A stretch of DNA of 64,000 nt, from the NCBI GenBank assembly GCA_021780755.1, contig JAJXYF010000027.1, positions 146,455 to 210,454 of the forward strand. Direction: 5' to 3'. The position numbers and the translations under genes were made by a program. Below, piece after piece: positions 36,036 to 44,733 of the stretch (position 1 is the first letter of the stretch; each line of letters opens with the position of its first letter). This DNA is from Deltaproteobacteria bacterium (GTDB taxonomy: Bacteria; Desulfobacterota; Binatia; Binatales; Binataceae). A model generated the notes under the pieces. The model was not told the DNA's origin. It searched no databases and saw nothing but the letters and a program-made list of their open reading frames with translations.

Positions 36036-37862
36036 ATGGAACCCGTTGATTCGAGCCGCGCTGCCGCCGGTCCCACGACCGCCGCGGCGACCGCGCCCGG
36101 CTCTGCCGCCGAAGCCGCATCCCGTTTTTCTACCGAAATAACCGGCCGCACTGCCTGCAACGACACCCGCTGGCACAAGTTCGCATGGCTCGTCCTCGGC
36201 CTCGCCGCGATTCTCTTCTTCGCCCGCCTCGGCGCCCGTGCGCTCTGGTCCTCGGAGTTTCGCTGGGCCGAAATCGCGCGCGAAATGCAGCTCACGTCGA
36301 ACTACTTCTGGCCCACCATCAACGGCCGTCTCTACTACGACAAGCCGCTCGGCACGTACTGGCTGGTAGTCGCCTCGACCTGGATAACCGGCGGCATGAA
36401 CGAGGCCGCCGCCCGCCTCCCCTGCGCACTGGCCGGGATGCTCGCGGTCGCACTCCTGATTTCGATCGGCCGGCGCCTCTACGATCTCAAGACCGGAGTC
36501 GTCGCCGGATTTATTCTTGCGACGAGTTTCAGTTTCGTCTTTTTTTCTCGTAGCGCGTCCGCCGACGTCGAAACTATCGCCGGAGAACTCGCTGCGCTGA
36601 CGCTCTTCCTGCGCCACGAACACGATCAGAACGGATGGTGGGTCATCGCCCTCTGGGTCGTGATGGCGTTGACCTCTCAAATGAAGGGACTGCTCGGCTT
36701 CGTGCTGCCGCTCGCCGTGATCGGATCGTATTGCGCGGTCGCCAACGGATGGGCCGAACTCGGCCGCGCCTTGCTCACCGGGCCGCTCGCACCGCGTCTG
36801 CGCTGGATCGTCGATCGCAATCGCTGGTTCTTCAACTGGAAGACCCCGCTCGCGATCGCCATCGCCGGCGCTATCTACTATGTCCCCTTCGAGATCTCCC
36901 AGCGGCTTACCGGCTCGGGCAAGGGCTTCTCGATGGTCTATCGCGAGAACATTCAACGCTACTTCGAGCCTTTCGATCATCGCGGACCGATTTACCTTTA
37001 CACCTATGTAATCTTCGCGCTGATGGCGCCGTGGTCGGCGCTACTGCCAGCCGCGCTCGTCGAAGCGTATCGCGGCGCGCCCGATGATTCCGCCCGCATC
37101 CGTGGCGATCGCTTTACGATGGCGATGTTCTGCGCGACCTTCGTATTTTTTACGCTGTCAGGCTCGCGACGCAGCTATTACATCCTGCCGATTCTTCCCC
37201 CTGCCGCGATCCTCGTCGCGCGTCTGCTCGACCGTCCGCTCGAACAGTTCACACCGTGGGCGCGCAGGCTGACCAAATTCGGCTTCGCCGTGATCGCCCT
37301 GGCAATCGTCCTCTCCACGCTGGCGTTCCTTCCGCCGCGACTGTTCCTGCCGCAGCCCTACGCGCAACTCCCGTCCGCGCCAAATCTCGGCGTCTTCACG
37401 ATTTTCTGGCTCGGATCGATCGGCGCGATCATTTATGCGCTCCGCAACCTTCGCTCCGACCGCATTCTCACGGCCGTCGGCGTTGCCGCCTGGCTCTTCA
37501 TGTTCTATTTCTTCGTCTTCGCGATGCCCGCGGGCGATGCTTATCGCAGTGAGAAACCGTTCGCCGCCAAGGTTCGCACGCTGATCGGCAACGAAACGGC
37601 CGGCCTTGTCTTTTTCAAGAATCAGGGACCGGTCTTTTATCTCGGACTGCCGCAACCGGTTCCGGAATACGACAAACTCGTCGACCTCAACACCGCACTC
37701 GCCACCGGCAAGGTGCGCTGGGTGATCGTTCGGCGCCGCGATATTTCACTGATGAAATTTCAGAGCGTCCCGATTGCCGCCGAGACGCTCTATCCGTGGG
37801 ACCCTAAAGAGCACAGCCTCAACTCGATGGTGCTGCTGCGCGTCACCCCGCCACCACCCTGA
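36036..37862 (+). CDS. Glycosyltransferase family 39 (ArnT/PMT-like) membrane protein
   Basis: A 608-residue membrane protein with about eleven hydrophobic segments. After an Ala-rich, probably cytoplasmic N-terminus, FFARLGARALWSSEFRWAEIAREM provides the family Glu in the first loop, and NGRLYYDKPLGTYWLVVASTW is the conserved stretch of ArnT-type lipid-linked sugar transferases. GMNEAAARLP precedes further helices. These enzymes transfer sugars from polyprenyl phosphate outside the inner membrane. The ATG at 36036 is preferred; a GTG at 35958 would add 26 residues. The acceptor is unknown. It is convergent with dnaN. Confidence 0.82.
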   Translation: MEPVDSSRAAAGPTTAAATAPGSAAEAASRFSTEITGRTACNDTRWHKFAWLVLGLAAILFFARLGARALWSSEFRWAEIAREMQLTSNYFWPTINGRLYYDKPLGTYWLVVASTWITGGMNEAAARLPCALAGMLAVALLISIGRRLYDLKTGVVAGFILATSFSFVFFSRSASADVETIAGELAALTLFLRHEHDQNGWWVIALWVVMALTSQMKGLLGFVLPLAVIGSYCAVANGWAELGRALLTGPLAPRLRWIVDRNRWFFNWKTPLAIAIAGAIYYVPFEISQRLTGSGKGFSMVYRENIQRYFEPFDHRGPIYLYTYVIFALMAPWSALLPAALVEAYRGAPDDSARIRGDRFTMAMFCATFVFFTLSGSRRSYYILPILPPAAILVARLLDRPLEQFTPWARRLTKFGFAVIALAIVLSTLAFLPPRLFLPQPYAQLPSAPNLGVFTIFWLGSIGAIIYALRNLRSDRILTAVGVAAWLFMFYFFVFAMPAGDAYRSEKPFAAKVRTLIGNETAGLVFFKNQGPVFYLGLPQPVPEYDKLVDLNTALATGKVRWVIVRRRDISLMKFQSVPIAAETLYPWDPKEHSLNSMVLLRVTPPPP

Positions 37863-37886
37863 TGCGTCGCCTCGCGCCAACCCCGC

Positions 37887-39026
37887 TCAGAGCCGCATCG
37901 GCATCACGACGTAGGTAAACTGGCTGTCCGACGGCGTCGTGATGACGCCCGGGCTTACTTCGTCGCTGAGGCCCAACACCGCGTCGGAGTCCTCCGGGAT
38001 AACCGACAGCACTTGCTGCACATACGATGCGTTGAAGCCGATCGAAAATTCGTCGCCGCCGAACTCGACGTCGATGGTCTCGTTGGCCTCGCCCATCTCG
38101 GGGCTGGCCGACGATACCGTCAACGTACCGCTCGAAAGGCCAAACTTGACGCCATGGTAGCGCTCGTTGGAAAAAATCGCCGCGCGCTTGATCGCACTCA
38201 GCAAGCGATCGCGCGCGACCGAAACCTGGTAGCGCGATTGCTTCGGGATGACTCCGCGATAATCGGGAAATTCCCCCTCGACCAGGCGCATCGATACTTC
38301 CGTCGCGCCGCGCTTGATCCATGCGAGTGAGCCGTCGAGCGTGAGTTCCACCTCGCCATCGCCCGCCTGGTCGAGTAGCTTGCGCAACTCCGCCATGCCC
38401 TTGCGCGGAATTATCGCGCCGCCCTGCATCGTAAATCCCGCCACTTCCCGATCGACCATCGAGAGCCGATGCCCGTCGGTCGCGACCATCCGGGCGGTTC
38501 CCGCCGCGGGCGAATCGATATAGACCCCGCTCAGATTGTAGCGCGCCTCGTCTGGACTCACGGCAAAAAGCGTCTTGTCGATCATCGCGGCAAGCACTGT
38601 CGCCGCAACTTTCAGGTCGCCCTTGACCGCCTTGCGCGCGGGCTCCGCGCTGCCCTTGGCCGCCTGCGCCGGCATCGCCGGGAAGCTGCGCGGATCGAGA
38701 CCCATCATTTTGAACCGCGCGCGCCCGCACTTCAGTTCGACCCAATCGTTCTCGAGCGACTTGAAGGTCACCTCGTCGCCCTCGGCCTCGCGCACGATCT
38801 CGAACAGCTTGCGCGCGTTGAGCGTCAGGCTGCCCTTCGCCGAGGCCTTGCATGCGACTTCGGTGCGAATCCCGACTTCGAGATCGGTCGCCGAGAGCCG
38901 CAACTTGTCGCCCTCCGGTTCAAGCAGCACGTGACCGAGTATCGGCACGGTGTTGCGCCGCTCGACGATCCCCTGAACCATCGCGAGGCTGTTCTGCAGC
39001 GAAACACGTTCAATAGCGAATTCCAT
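37887..39026 (-). CDS. dnaN: DNA polymerase III subunit beta (sliding clamp)
   Basis: A 379-residue clamp with three repeated domains. MEFAIERVSLQNSLAMVQGIVERRNTVPILGHVLLE is the typical first domain; ATDGHRLSMVDREV is in the second; and the C-terminal EVSPGVITTPSDSQFTYVVMPMRL ends with the conserved M-P-M-R-L. The dimer holds polymerase III on DNA and is loaded by the clamp loader. The ATG has a GGGGATAA site. It lies 250 bases downstream of dnaA on the same strand, as in many origin regions; recF and gyrB are not adjacent. Confidence 0.95.
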   Translation of the reverse strand: MEFAIERVSLQNSLAMVQGIVERRNTVPILGHVLLEPEGDKLRLSATDLEVGIRTEVACKASAKGSLTLNARKLFEIVREAEGDEVTFKSLENDWVELKCGRARFKMMGLDPRSFPAMPAQAAKGSAEPARKAVKGDLKVAATVLAAMIDKTLFAVSPDEARYNLSGVYIDSPAAGTARMVATDGHRLSMVDREVAGFTMQGGAIIPRKGMAELRKLLDQAGDGEVELTLDGSLAWIKRGATEVSMRLVEGEFPDYRGVIPKQSRYQVSVARDRLLSAIKRAAIFSNERYHGVKFGLSSGTLTVSSASPEMGEANETIDVEFGGDEFSIGFNASYVQQVLSVIPEDSDAVLGLSDEVSPGVITTPSDSQFTYVVMPMRL

Positions 39027-39064
39027 TTATCCCCTGTTTCCGTCGGCCACTACTATTACTGTCT

Positions 39065-39096
39065 TGATCCTGATCTAGAAGAACTGATCAGGATCA
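39065..39096. repeat. GATC-rich inverted repeat between dnaA and dnaN
   Basis: TGATCCTGATC at 39065-39075 and GATCAGGATCA at 39086-39096 are perfect reverse complements around a ten-base spacer. Four GATC sites fall within 30 bases. It lies 39 bases before the dnaN start, in the dnaA-dnaN spacer. It could be a regulatory operator, a transcript hairpin before dnaN, or a methylation-sensitive site. Confidence 0.6.
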
Positions 39097-39276
39097 GTAG
39101 AAGGGCCTGTTGATTTGTTTAGCGATGCCCCAAGTGCCCGCCACCACAGCATAATCAACTGGGTATAAGATGTTGACGAATCCCCCGCATCTCGCGCCGG
39201 CGCGACCGTCGTTCGTTATCCCTGTCGATAGCGATGCGCTTGTACCAAGCTTGTGCACAGCTTGCCCCGTCGTCCG

Positions 39277-40725
39277 TCAGGCCGCGTTGGCGTGAGTGGC
39301 TTTCAACTCGCGCTCGATTTTCTCGATCGAAAAGCGAAAGGCCGAGTCGTTCGCGATGCGCCGCGCGATCAGATTATGCGCATGAATCACCGTCGAATGG
39401 TCGCGGCCGAACGCTTCCCCAATCGCGGGAAACGAGCTGTCGGTCATCTTGCGGCACAGATACATCGCGACCTGCCGGCAAAAGGCGATGTGCTGCGTGC
39501 GCTTTTTCGATTTCAGATCGGCCAGCCGGATGTGGAAAAAATCCGCGACGGTCTTCTGGATCGCTTCGACATCGGGCTTTATTTCGTGCGTGCGAATCAA
39601 ATCCTTCAAGGCCTGGCGGGCGAATTCGGTCGTGATCGCCGACTTTTCCATCGAGGCATACGCCGATAGCCGGGTCAGGCATCCTTCGAGTTCGCGCACG
39701 TTGGCCGATACGTTCTGCGCGATGTAGAGCGCGACCTCCGCGGGCAGCGGCAGGTTTTCCAGCGCCGCCTTCTTCTGGATGATCGCGACCCGCGTTTCAA
39801 GATCGGGCGGCGCGATGTCCGCAATCAACCCCGACTCAAAACGATTGCGCAGCCGATCCTCTAGCCCCGGAATGTCGCGCGGCACCTTGTCCGACGTCAG
39901 CACGATCTGATGCCGATCAGTATGCAGTGAGTTGAACGTATGGAAAAACTCTTCCTGCGTGCGCTCGCGCCCGGCCAGGAACTGCACGTCATCGAGAATC
40001 AACGCGTCCACCCGGCGAAACTTCTCCTTGAACTCGCCCATCTTGTCGCGTCTGAGCGAACTGATCAGCTCGTTCATGAAAACTTCCGCCGGCATGAACA
40101 ATACCTTGCGCCGCTGACTACTCGCGGCCCACAGGTGATGGCCGATGGCGGTTGCCAGATGGGTCTTGCCGAGACCGACACCGCCGTAGATGAAGAGCGG
40201 ATTATACTTCTCGCCCGGTTGGTTGGCCGCGGCCTGCGCGGCGGCATGGGCGAACTGATTGCTCGAACCGACCACGAACTCCGGGAAGGTGTAGCGCGGC
40301 GCGAGTCCCGGATGCAGATCGCGGCGCGGCGCCTCCGCGGACGGGGCGCCGATGGTACTCGCTGCCGGTCGCGCCTTCGCCGCGTTCCCGTTGGCCGGCA
40401 TGCCGCGGTTATGGCCGTTGCTGCCGTTGACCCCCGCGCTCCCGTTGCCGCCGCTGCTGGCGTGGCCATTTCCGGGTGCGCCGATGTCCTTGCCATAAGT
40501 GAGTTTGATCTCAATCGGCGCGCCGACTTCAGCCGACAGCGAATGGCGCAGGAGATCGAGATACCGATCGCTTACCCAATCGCGGAAAAACCGGTTGGGC
40601 GCTTCAATTGTCGCCGTGCCGCTTTCAATCGCGACAAAACTGAGCGGGCCGATCCACGTCTCGAAGCTCACCTGGCCCAGCGTCTCGCGAATCCGGTCAG
40701 CGGCCTTTTGCCACACACCGTTCAT
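39277..40725 (-). CDS. dnaA: Chromosomal replication initiator protein DnaA
   Basis: A 482-residue initiator. Domain I starts MNGVWQKAADRIRETLGQVSFETWIGPL, domain II (residues about 88-150) is a Gly/Asn/Ala-rich linker, FVVGSSNQFAHAAA begins domain III, with Walker A GGVGLGKTHL and Walker B ALILDDVQF, and domain IV ends with GRDHSTVIHAHNLI, the DNA-binding signature. It melts the origin and controls replication timing. A strong GAGGGGG site precedes the ATG. DnaA boxes at about 40795-40826 lie upstream, allowing autoregulation. The linker has a repetitive GNGHASSGGNGSAGVNGSNG stretch. Confidence 0.96.
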   Translation of the reverse strand: MNGVWQKAADRIRETLGQVSFETWIGPLSFVAIESGTATIEAPNRFFRDWVSDRYLDLLRHSLSAEVGAPIEIKLTYGKDIGAPGNGHASSGGNGSAGVNGSNGHNRGMPANGNAAKARPAASTIGAPSAEAPRRDLHPGLAPRYTFPEFVVGSSNQFAHAAAQAAANQPGEKYNPLFIYGGVGLGKTHLATAIGHHLWAASSQRRKVLFMPAEVFMNELISSLRRDKMGEFKEKFRRVDALILDDVQFLAGRERTQEEFFHTFNSLHTDRHQIVLTSDKVPRDIPGLEDRLRNRFESGLIADIAPPDLETRVAIIQKKAALENLPLPAEVALYIAQNVSANVRELEGCLTRLSAYASMEKSAITTEFARQALKDLIRTHEIKPDVEAIQKTVADFFHIRLADLKSKKRTQHIAFCRQVAMYLCRKMTDSSFPAIGEAFGRDHSTVIHAHNLIARRIANDSAFRFSIEKIERELKATHANAA

Positions 40726-41308
40726 TCCGTCACCCCCTCACACCGGACCTTGTCCCCCAAGGCCGGCAATCGAAAGTCATGATTTAGGTTCGAATTACGC
40801 ACAGCCTTATCCACATCTGTTGATAAGCCAAAATTCCGCAACTTCCATCGGTCACTGACGAAATTACGGAGGTCAACTATCAACTCGCTGTGAGCAGAGA
40901 CAGAAACCTCCCTGCTGATATCGCGCCGATATCGTGATTCGTTGCGAGTGAAAAAAATCTGCTCGTGCCGGTCGGCCACGATCATCCCGATAAGCTCTAT
41001 CGCTGCCAGAGGCACCCGCCACGACGCGGGGAAAGCAACGATGAAGGCATACTGAGTAGATTCTTTTGATGGGTCATTCAAGCGAAGGCCCGCGCATTGC
41101 GCAAACTACGTGATTTATCTCGTAAATTTTGGCCGCGAAGTTTTTTTAGATCAGACCTTGCTCCAATGTGGGTTTTTTGCATCCAGAGACGTTGGCTCTG
41201 GGAGCCATCATCCGCGATCGTACAATTTGCCTGATCGCCCCCCTTGATCCCTGTTCGCGCTTGATCGACTGTCTATGCGCCCGCTCTGAGTGAGTAAATT
41301 CCATCGCG
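40726..41308. other. oriC: Candidate replication origin and intergenic region (dnaA-hemL)
   Basis: A 583-base spacer between divergent dnaA and hemL. DnaA-box-like 9-mers lie close together: TTACGCACA at 40795-40803, TTATCCACA (a consensus box) at 40807-40815 and TTATCAACA read on the minus strand at 40818-40826. The later part (about 41110-41180) contains AT-rich runs such as a seven-T and a six-T stretch. No convincing gene lies within it; two short reading frames of about 110-120 codons have no recognisable product. The spacer fits an origin or at least the dnaA control region. Unwinding and GC-skew data would be needed for proof. Confidence 0.55.
40795..40826. promoter_or_regulatory. Cluster of three DnaA boxes
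   Basis: TTACGCACA (one mismatch), TTATCCACA (perfect) and TGTTGATAA (TTATCAACA on the other strand) occupy 32 bases, 70-100 bases upstream of the dnaA ATG. Confidence 0.7.
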
Positions 41309-42598
41309 ATGAAAATTTCCTTAAAAAAATCGGCCGACCTCTTCGCCCGCGCCGCCAAAAAAATTCCCGGCGCGGTCAATTCCCCCGTCCGCGCCTGGAA
41401 AGCGGTCGGCCAAGCGCCCGCGTTTATCGCGCGCGGCGACGGCGCCTGCCTCTTCGACGCCGACGGCAACCGCTTCATCGACTACGTTGGCTCCTACGGA
41501 CCCGCGATTCTCGGCCACGCCCATCCCGCGATCGCCGCGGCCCTCGCCGCGCAGGCGCGCCAGGGCCTGTGCTTCGGCGCGCCGACCGAACTCGAAGTCG
41601 AACTGGCCGAGCGCATCAGCGCGGCGATACCGGTCGCGGAAAAAGTGCGCCTGGTAAATTCCGGCACCGAAGCCGGCATGACCGCCCTGCGCATCGCACG
41701 CGCCGCGACCGGCCGTCCCGGCATCATCAAGTTCGACGGCTGCTACCACGGCCACAGCGATTCGCTGCTTGTTCGCGCCGGCTCCGGCGTGATGACCCTC
41801 GGCGTGCCCGACAGCGCCGGTGTGCCCGAGGCGCTCGCCGCGTTGACGCAAGTGGCGGCGTACAATTCGCTCGACGCGGTCGAGCGCTACCTCAAGGCCG
41901 AGCCGGGCCGCATCGCCGCCGTCATCGTCGAGCCGCTCGCCGCCAACATGGGCGTGGTCCCGCCCGCGCCCGGTTTCCTCAAGGAGCTTGGCGCCCTGGT
42001 TCATCGCCACGGCGCACTGCTCATCTGCGACGAAGTGATCTCAGGTTTTCGCCTGCGCTACGGCGCCGCCTACGAACTGTTCGACGCCGATCCGGATCTC
42101 GTGATGTTGGGCAAAATTATCGGCGGTGGGCTGCCGATCGGTGCGGTCGCCGGCCGCGCCGCCCTGATGGACCAGCTCGCCCCCGTCGGGCCGGTGTACC
42201 AGGCGGGCACCCTCTCGGGTAATCCGTTGTCGGTGCGCGCCGGGCTCGAAACGCTTACGCTACTCCAACGACCCGGCGTTTACGAACGCCTCGAAGCGGC
42301 CGGGGCGCGACTCGAGACCGGCTTGCGCGCGGCCCTCGATGCGGCACGGCGTTCCGGATGCATCAATCGCGCGGGCTCGCTGTTGACGCTCTTTCACGGC
42401 GTTGACGAGGTGACCGACGGCGCCAGCGCCCGCCGTGCCGATACCGCCGCCTTCGCCCGCTTCTTTCATGCAATGTTCGAGCGCGGAATCAATCTGCCGC
42501 CGGCCCAGTTCGAAGCGATGTTCGTGTCGCTCGCCCATAGCGACGCCGATCTCGACGCTACCATCGCGGCCGCGCGCGACGCCCTGGCGGCGGGTTGA
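41309..42598 (+). CDS. hemL: Glutamate-1-semialdehyde 2,1-aminomutase
   Basis: A 429-residue PLP enzyme of the C5 pathway, converting glutamate-1-semialdehyde to 5-aminolevulinate for haem and corrinoids. KIPGAVNSPVRAW is the family start, VRLVNSGTEAGMTALRIARAATGRPGIIKFDGCYHGHSD is the cofactor region, LLICDEVISGFR holds the pyridine-nitrogen Asp, and MLGKIIGGGLPIGAVAGR carries the Schiff-base lysine. The rest is complete. It heads a cluster with the F0 genes; the 28-base gap to atpZ suggests read-through. Confidence 0.95.
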   Translation: MKISLKKSADLFARAAKKIPGAVNSPVRAWKAVGQAPAFIARGDGACLFDADGNRFIDYVGSYGPAILGHAHPAIAAALAAQARQGLCFGAPTELEVELAERISAAIPVAEKVRLVNSGTEAGMTALRIARAATGRPGIIKFDGCYHGHSDSLLVRAGSGVMTLGVPDSAGVPEALAALTQVAAYNSLDAVERYLKAEPGRIAAVIVEPLAANMGVVPPAPGFLKELGALVHRHGALLICDEVISGFRLRYGAAYELFDADPDLVMLGKIIGGGLPIGAVAGRAALMDQLAPVGPVYQAGTLSGNPLSVRAGLETLTLLQRPGVYERLEAAGARLETGLRAALDAARRSGCINRAGSLLTLFHGVDEVTDGASARRADTAAFARFFHAMFERGINLPPAQFEAMFVSLAHSDADLDATIAAARDALAAG

Positions 42599-42626
42599 TC
42601 CGCGCCGCGCGCGCCGCGATTTCGCG

Positions 42627-42863
42627 ATGGCCCCCGAATCCAACCCGCCCATCCGGCTGTGGCGCTTCGCGGCGATCGGCGTCGAATTTTTCTCCCCGAT
42701 TCTCGGCGGCTCCCTGCTCGGCTATTATTCCGACGAATATTTTCACACCGCGCCGGCCCTCGCCGTAACCGGACTGCTGCTCGGGGTCTTTCTCGGCATG
42801 TACCGGCTGATCGTCGAGTTGCGCGACTTTCAGCGCGGACAATCGCCGCGCCCGCCCGAGTGA
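42627..42863 (+). CDS. AtpZ/AtpI-type small membrane protein
   Basis: A 78-residue protein with two hydrophobic helices. WRFAAIGVEFFSPILGGSLLGYYSDEYFHTAPALAVTGLLLGVFLGMYRLIVEL follows the AtpZ (formerly AtpI) pattern with a conserved Gly-rich first helix and an Arg before the C-terminal region. Such proteins lie at the start of F-type ATPase operons and are linked to Mg/Ca transport or c-ring assembly. The gene sits between hemL and the AtpI-like gene. Confidence 0.78.
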   Translation: MAPESNPPIRLWRFAAIGVEFFSPILGGSLLGYYSDEYFHTAPALAVTGLLLGVFLGMYRLIVELRDFQRGQSPRPPE

Positions 42864-42902
42864 GCGATCGATTGGCAGCTTTTGGGGCTTCCGACAAAGA
42901 AC

Positions 42903-43343
42903 ATGTACGCGGCACTTCCGGACAGTGAAAAAAATAAAAAAATGAACTGGACGGTACCGACTATCGGCGGTATCCAGCGCGCGACTGGCATCCTCGCCGC
43001 GATCGCTACGGTGATCCTGGCCTTCGCCCTTTCCCCAGCGGTCGCGATGAGCTGTGCGATCGGCGCCGCCCTGATGATCGCGAACCTGTTTCTGCTGACC
43101 GTGGTCGGTCGCGCGATCATCGCGATGGCGCAGGGCGGCGCTCCCAGCAAGGCCGGCGTGATCCTCGCTCCCATGAAGCTTTTCTTATTCGTTGGCGTCG
43201 TTTATGTTCTGATCGCTTATACTCACCTCGACCTGCGGGGATTCATGATCGGCGCCTTGACCCAGATTCTTGCGATCTTTGTAGAAACTTGGCACGCTTC
43301 GACCCGCGCCGTCGCGGTGCGCCCGGAGGACCACAACGTTTGA
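42903..43343 (+). CDS. atpI: ATP synthase subunit I-like protein
   Basis: A 146-residue membrane protein with about four hydrophobic segments: GILAAIATVILAFALSPAVAM, GAALMIANLFLLTVVGRAIIAM, VILAPMKLFLFVGVVYVLIAYTH and FMIGALTQILAIFV. The pattern GAALMIANLFLL with basic residues after it is common in AtpI, which helps assemble the c-ring. ATG 42903 is chosen; TTG 42882 and ATG 42942 are alternatives. Its stop overlaps the atpB TTG start (TTGA), showing coupled translation. Confidence 0.72.
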   Translation: MYAALPDSEKNKKMNWTVPTIGGIQRATGILAAIATVILAFALSPAVAMSCAIGAALMIANLFLLTVVGRAIIAMAQGGAPSKAGVILAPMKLFLFVGVVYVLIAYTHLDLRGFMIGALTQILAIFVETWHASTRAVAVRPEDHNV

Positions 43344-44035
43344 AGCCGATTAATTTCATCGATCTGATTGCGGCCCGGCTCGGCGGACTTCCGCCGGCCG
43401 TCGTCGGGACCTGGATCGTGATGGGTCTGCTGCTGATTTTCGGCGTGATGGCACGCCGCGCGCTCAACGCCGCTGTCGACCCGCTGATTCCCGATGACGG
43501 CATGACCCTGCGCGGCTTCGGCGAGGTCATTACCGAGTGGCTCGATGGCTTCGTCGCCAACGTTTCGGAACTTCACGGCTCGCGCAAATTCGTACCCTTC
43601 TTCGGCAGCATCTTTATCTTCATTCTTGCGGCGAATTTCTTCGGCATGATCCCCGGGATGGAGCCGCCCACCGGCGACACCAACCTGACCTTCGCGCTCG
43701 GCGCGATCTGCTTCGCCTTCTATCTCTACCAGGGCTTCAAGACGCAGGGGGCGAGCTACCTCAAGAGTTTTCTCGGCCCGATGTTGCTGTTGGCGCCGCT
43801 GATGCTGCCGATCGAAATCGCCGACAACCTCTTTCGCCCGTTTTCGCTCGGCGTTCGTCTCTTCGCCAATATGTTCGCCGACCATCAGGTGCTCGGCCTC
43901 TTCACCCGGCTGACTTACGTGGTCGTGCCGCTGGCGTTCTATGCGCTGGGCTCGATCGTATGTATCGTGCAGGCGCTGGTCTTCACGATTCTATCCATCA
44001 CTTACGTGCGGATGGCGAGCGCGACGCATCACTGA
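43340..44035 (+). CDS. atpB: ATP synthase F0 subunit a
   Basis: A 231-residue membrane protein. HGSRKFVPFFGSIFIFILAANFFGMIPGMEPPTGDTNLTFALG is the signature of subunit a; the essential proton/ion-channel Arg is in SLGVRLFANMFADHQVLGLF. The final two helices end VRMASATHH. It forms the ion half-channels beside the c-ring. The TTG start overlaps the atpI stop; the upstream reading that would begin at 43289 lies inside atpI and is rejected. atpE follows after about 150 bases. The rest of F0 and all F1 genes are missing from the window. Confidence 0.93.
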   Translation: MKPINFIDLIAARLGGLPPAVVGTWIVMGLLLIFGVMARRALNAAVDPLIPDDGMTLRGFGEVITEWLDGFVANVSELHGSRKFVPFFGSIFIFILAANFFGMIPGMEPPTGDTNLTFALGAICFAFYLYQGFKTQGASYLKSFLGPMLLLAPLMLPIEIADNLFRPFSLGVRLFANMFADHQVLGLFTRLTYVVVPLAFYALGSIVCIVQALVFTILSITYVRMASATHH

Positions 44036-44176
44036 GACCGCGCGCGGCGCCGCCCAAACGCCGCAAATGCAAATCGATTTTACGCCGCGAACCCGGTAAT
44101 TCGGTCCAGCCGAAGCTGTGGAAGATGAGAAGGTTGGGTTAAATAGCTCGGGCCCAAGGAAAGGCGCGGTATTGAA

Positions 44177-44181
44177 GGAGG
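44177..44181 (+). promoter_or_regulatory. Strong ribosome-binding site deciding the atpE start
   Basis: GGAGG at about 44177-44181 lies nine bases before the ATG at 44190. It supports this start over a longer reading from 44118. Confidence 0.8.
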
Positions 44182-44189
44182 AACGTGGA

Positions 44190-44522
44190 ATGTTTCGCAA
44201 GACCTGGATGTATGTGACGGTGGCGATCGCGATGCTGCTCGCCTCGCCGCTCGGCGCGATGGCGCAAGAGAGCGCCGCCGGTGGCATGGGTGGCTCGCGC
44301 GCCGGACTGATCGGCTTGGGCATCGGCCTCGGCCTCGGTATCGCCGCCTTCGGCTGCGGCATGGGGCAGGGCAAGCTGGCCGCATCCGCGATGGAATCGA
44401 TCGGCCGCAACCCCAACAGCACCAGCCAGCTATTCGTCCCGATGATCATCGGCCTCGCTTTCGTCGAGTCGCTGACCCTGTACTCGCTGGTCATCTCGTT
44501 CTTGCTGCTCGGCAAGATGTAG
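44190..44522 (+). CDS. atpE: ATP synthase F0 subunit c, with N-terminal signal sequence
   Basis: A 110-residue proteolipid, longer than usual because of an N-terminal hydrophobic leader MFRKTWMYVTVAIAMLLASP and an AMAQES cleavage-like site. The mature hairpin is LIGLGIGLGLGIAAFGCGMGQGKLAASAMESIGRNPN and MIIGLAFVESLTLYSLVISFLL. The ion-binding carboxylate is Glu in FVESLTLY. Gln in GMGQGK, Ser after the Glu and Tyr five residues after it match three of the ligands used in Na-binding c-rings, but the Thr next to the Ser is Leu. So either proton or sodium coupling is possible. It ends with a terminator 35 bases later. Confidence 0.93.
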   Translation: MFRKTWMYVTVAIAMLLASPLGAMAQESAAGGMGGSRAGLIGLGIGLGLGIAAFGCGMGQGKLAASAMESIGRNPNSTSQLFVPMIIGLAFVESLTLYSLVISFLLLGKM

Positions 44523-44554
44523 AAGCGGCCCGCGCAATCGTCGGTAGTAAGCGA

Positions 44555-44590
44555 ACGGGGCTCCATCCGGGGCCCCGTTTTCTTTTCGGT
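44555..44590 (+). terminator. Intrinsic terminator after atpE
   Basis: ACGGGGC at 44555-44561 pairs with GCCCCGT at 44572-44578 across a ten-base loop, followed by TTTTCTTTTC. A classic rho-independent terminator that closes the hemL-atpE run. Confidence 0.85.
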
Positions 44591-44603
44591 GATTACTGTT
44601 CAA

Positions 44604-44728
44604 GGCGAAGCCCGCGCCTCTACTGACAATCGAGCAACGCAAGCACAGCGCACCGGCGGCATGGGAAGCCTGAAACCTCATTGAGGTTTCGAAAGGCTTA
44701 TGGGTTTAGGTTCCTCAACAATTCTCCC
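44604..44728 (+). repeat. Dispersed intergenic repeat, copy B
   Basis: It shares, in order, GGCGAAGCCCGC, AATCGAGCAACGC, AGCACA, CACCGGCGGCATGG, the hairpin TGAAACCTC/GAGGTTTC and a TTCCTCAACAATTCTCCC-like end with the copy at 59223. The hairpin at about 44671-44690 has an AT loop. It lies between the convergent atpE and smr genes. Confidence 0.68.
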
Positions 44729-44733
44729 GTCTA

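Noticed and set aside
35870..36980. Overlapping minus-strand frames opposite the GT39 gene
   Set aside because: No motif, and the plus-strand membrane protein explains the region.
40780..40805. GGTTCGAATT, tRNA T-loop-like
   Set aside because: No acceptor stem or anticodon arm can be drawn around it.
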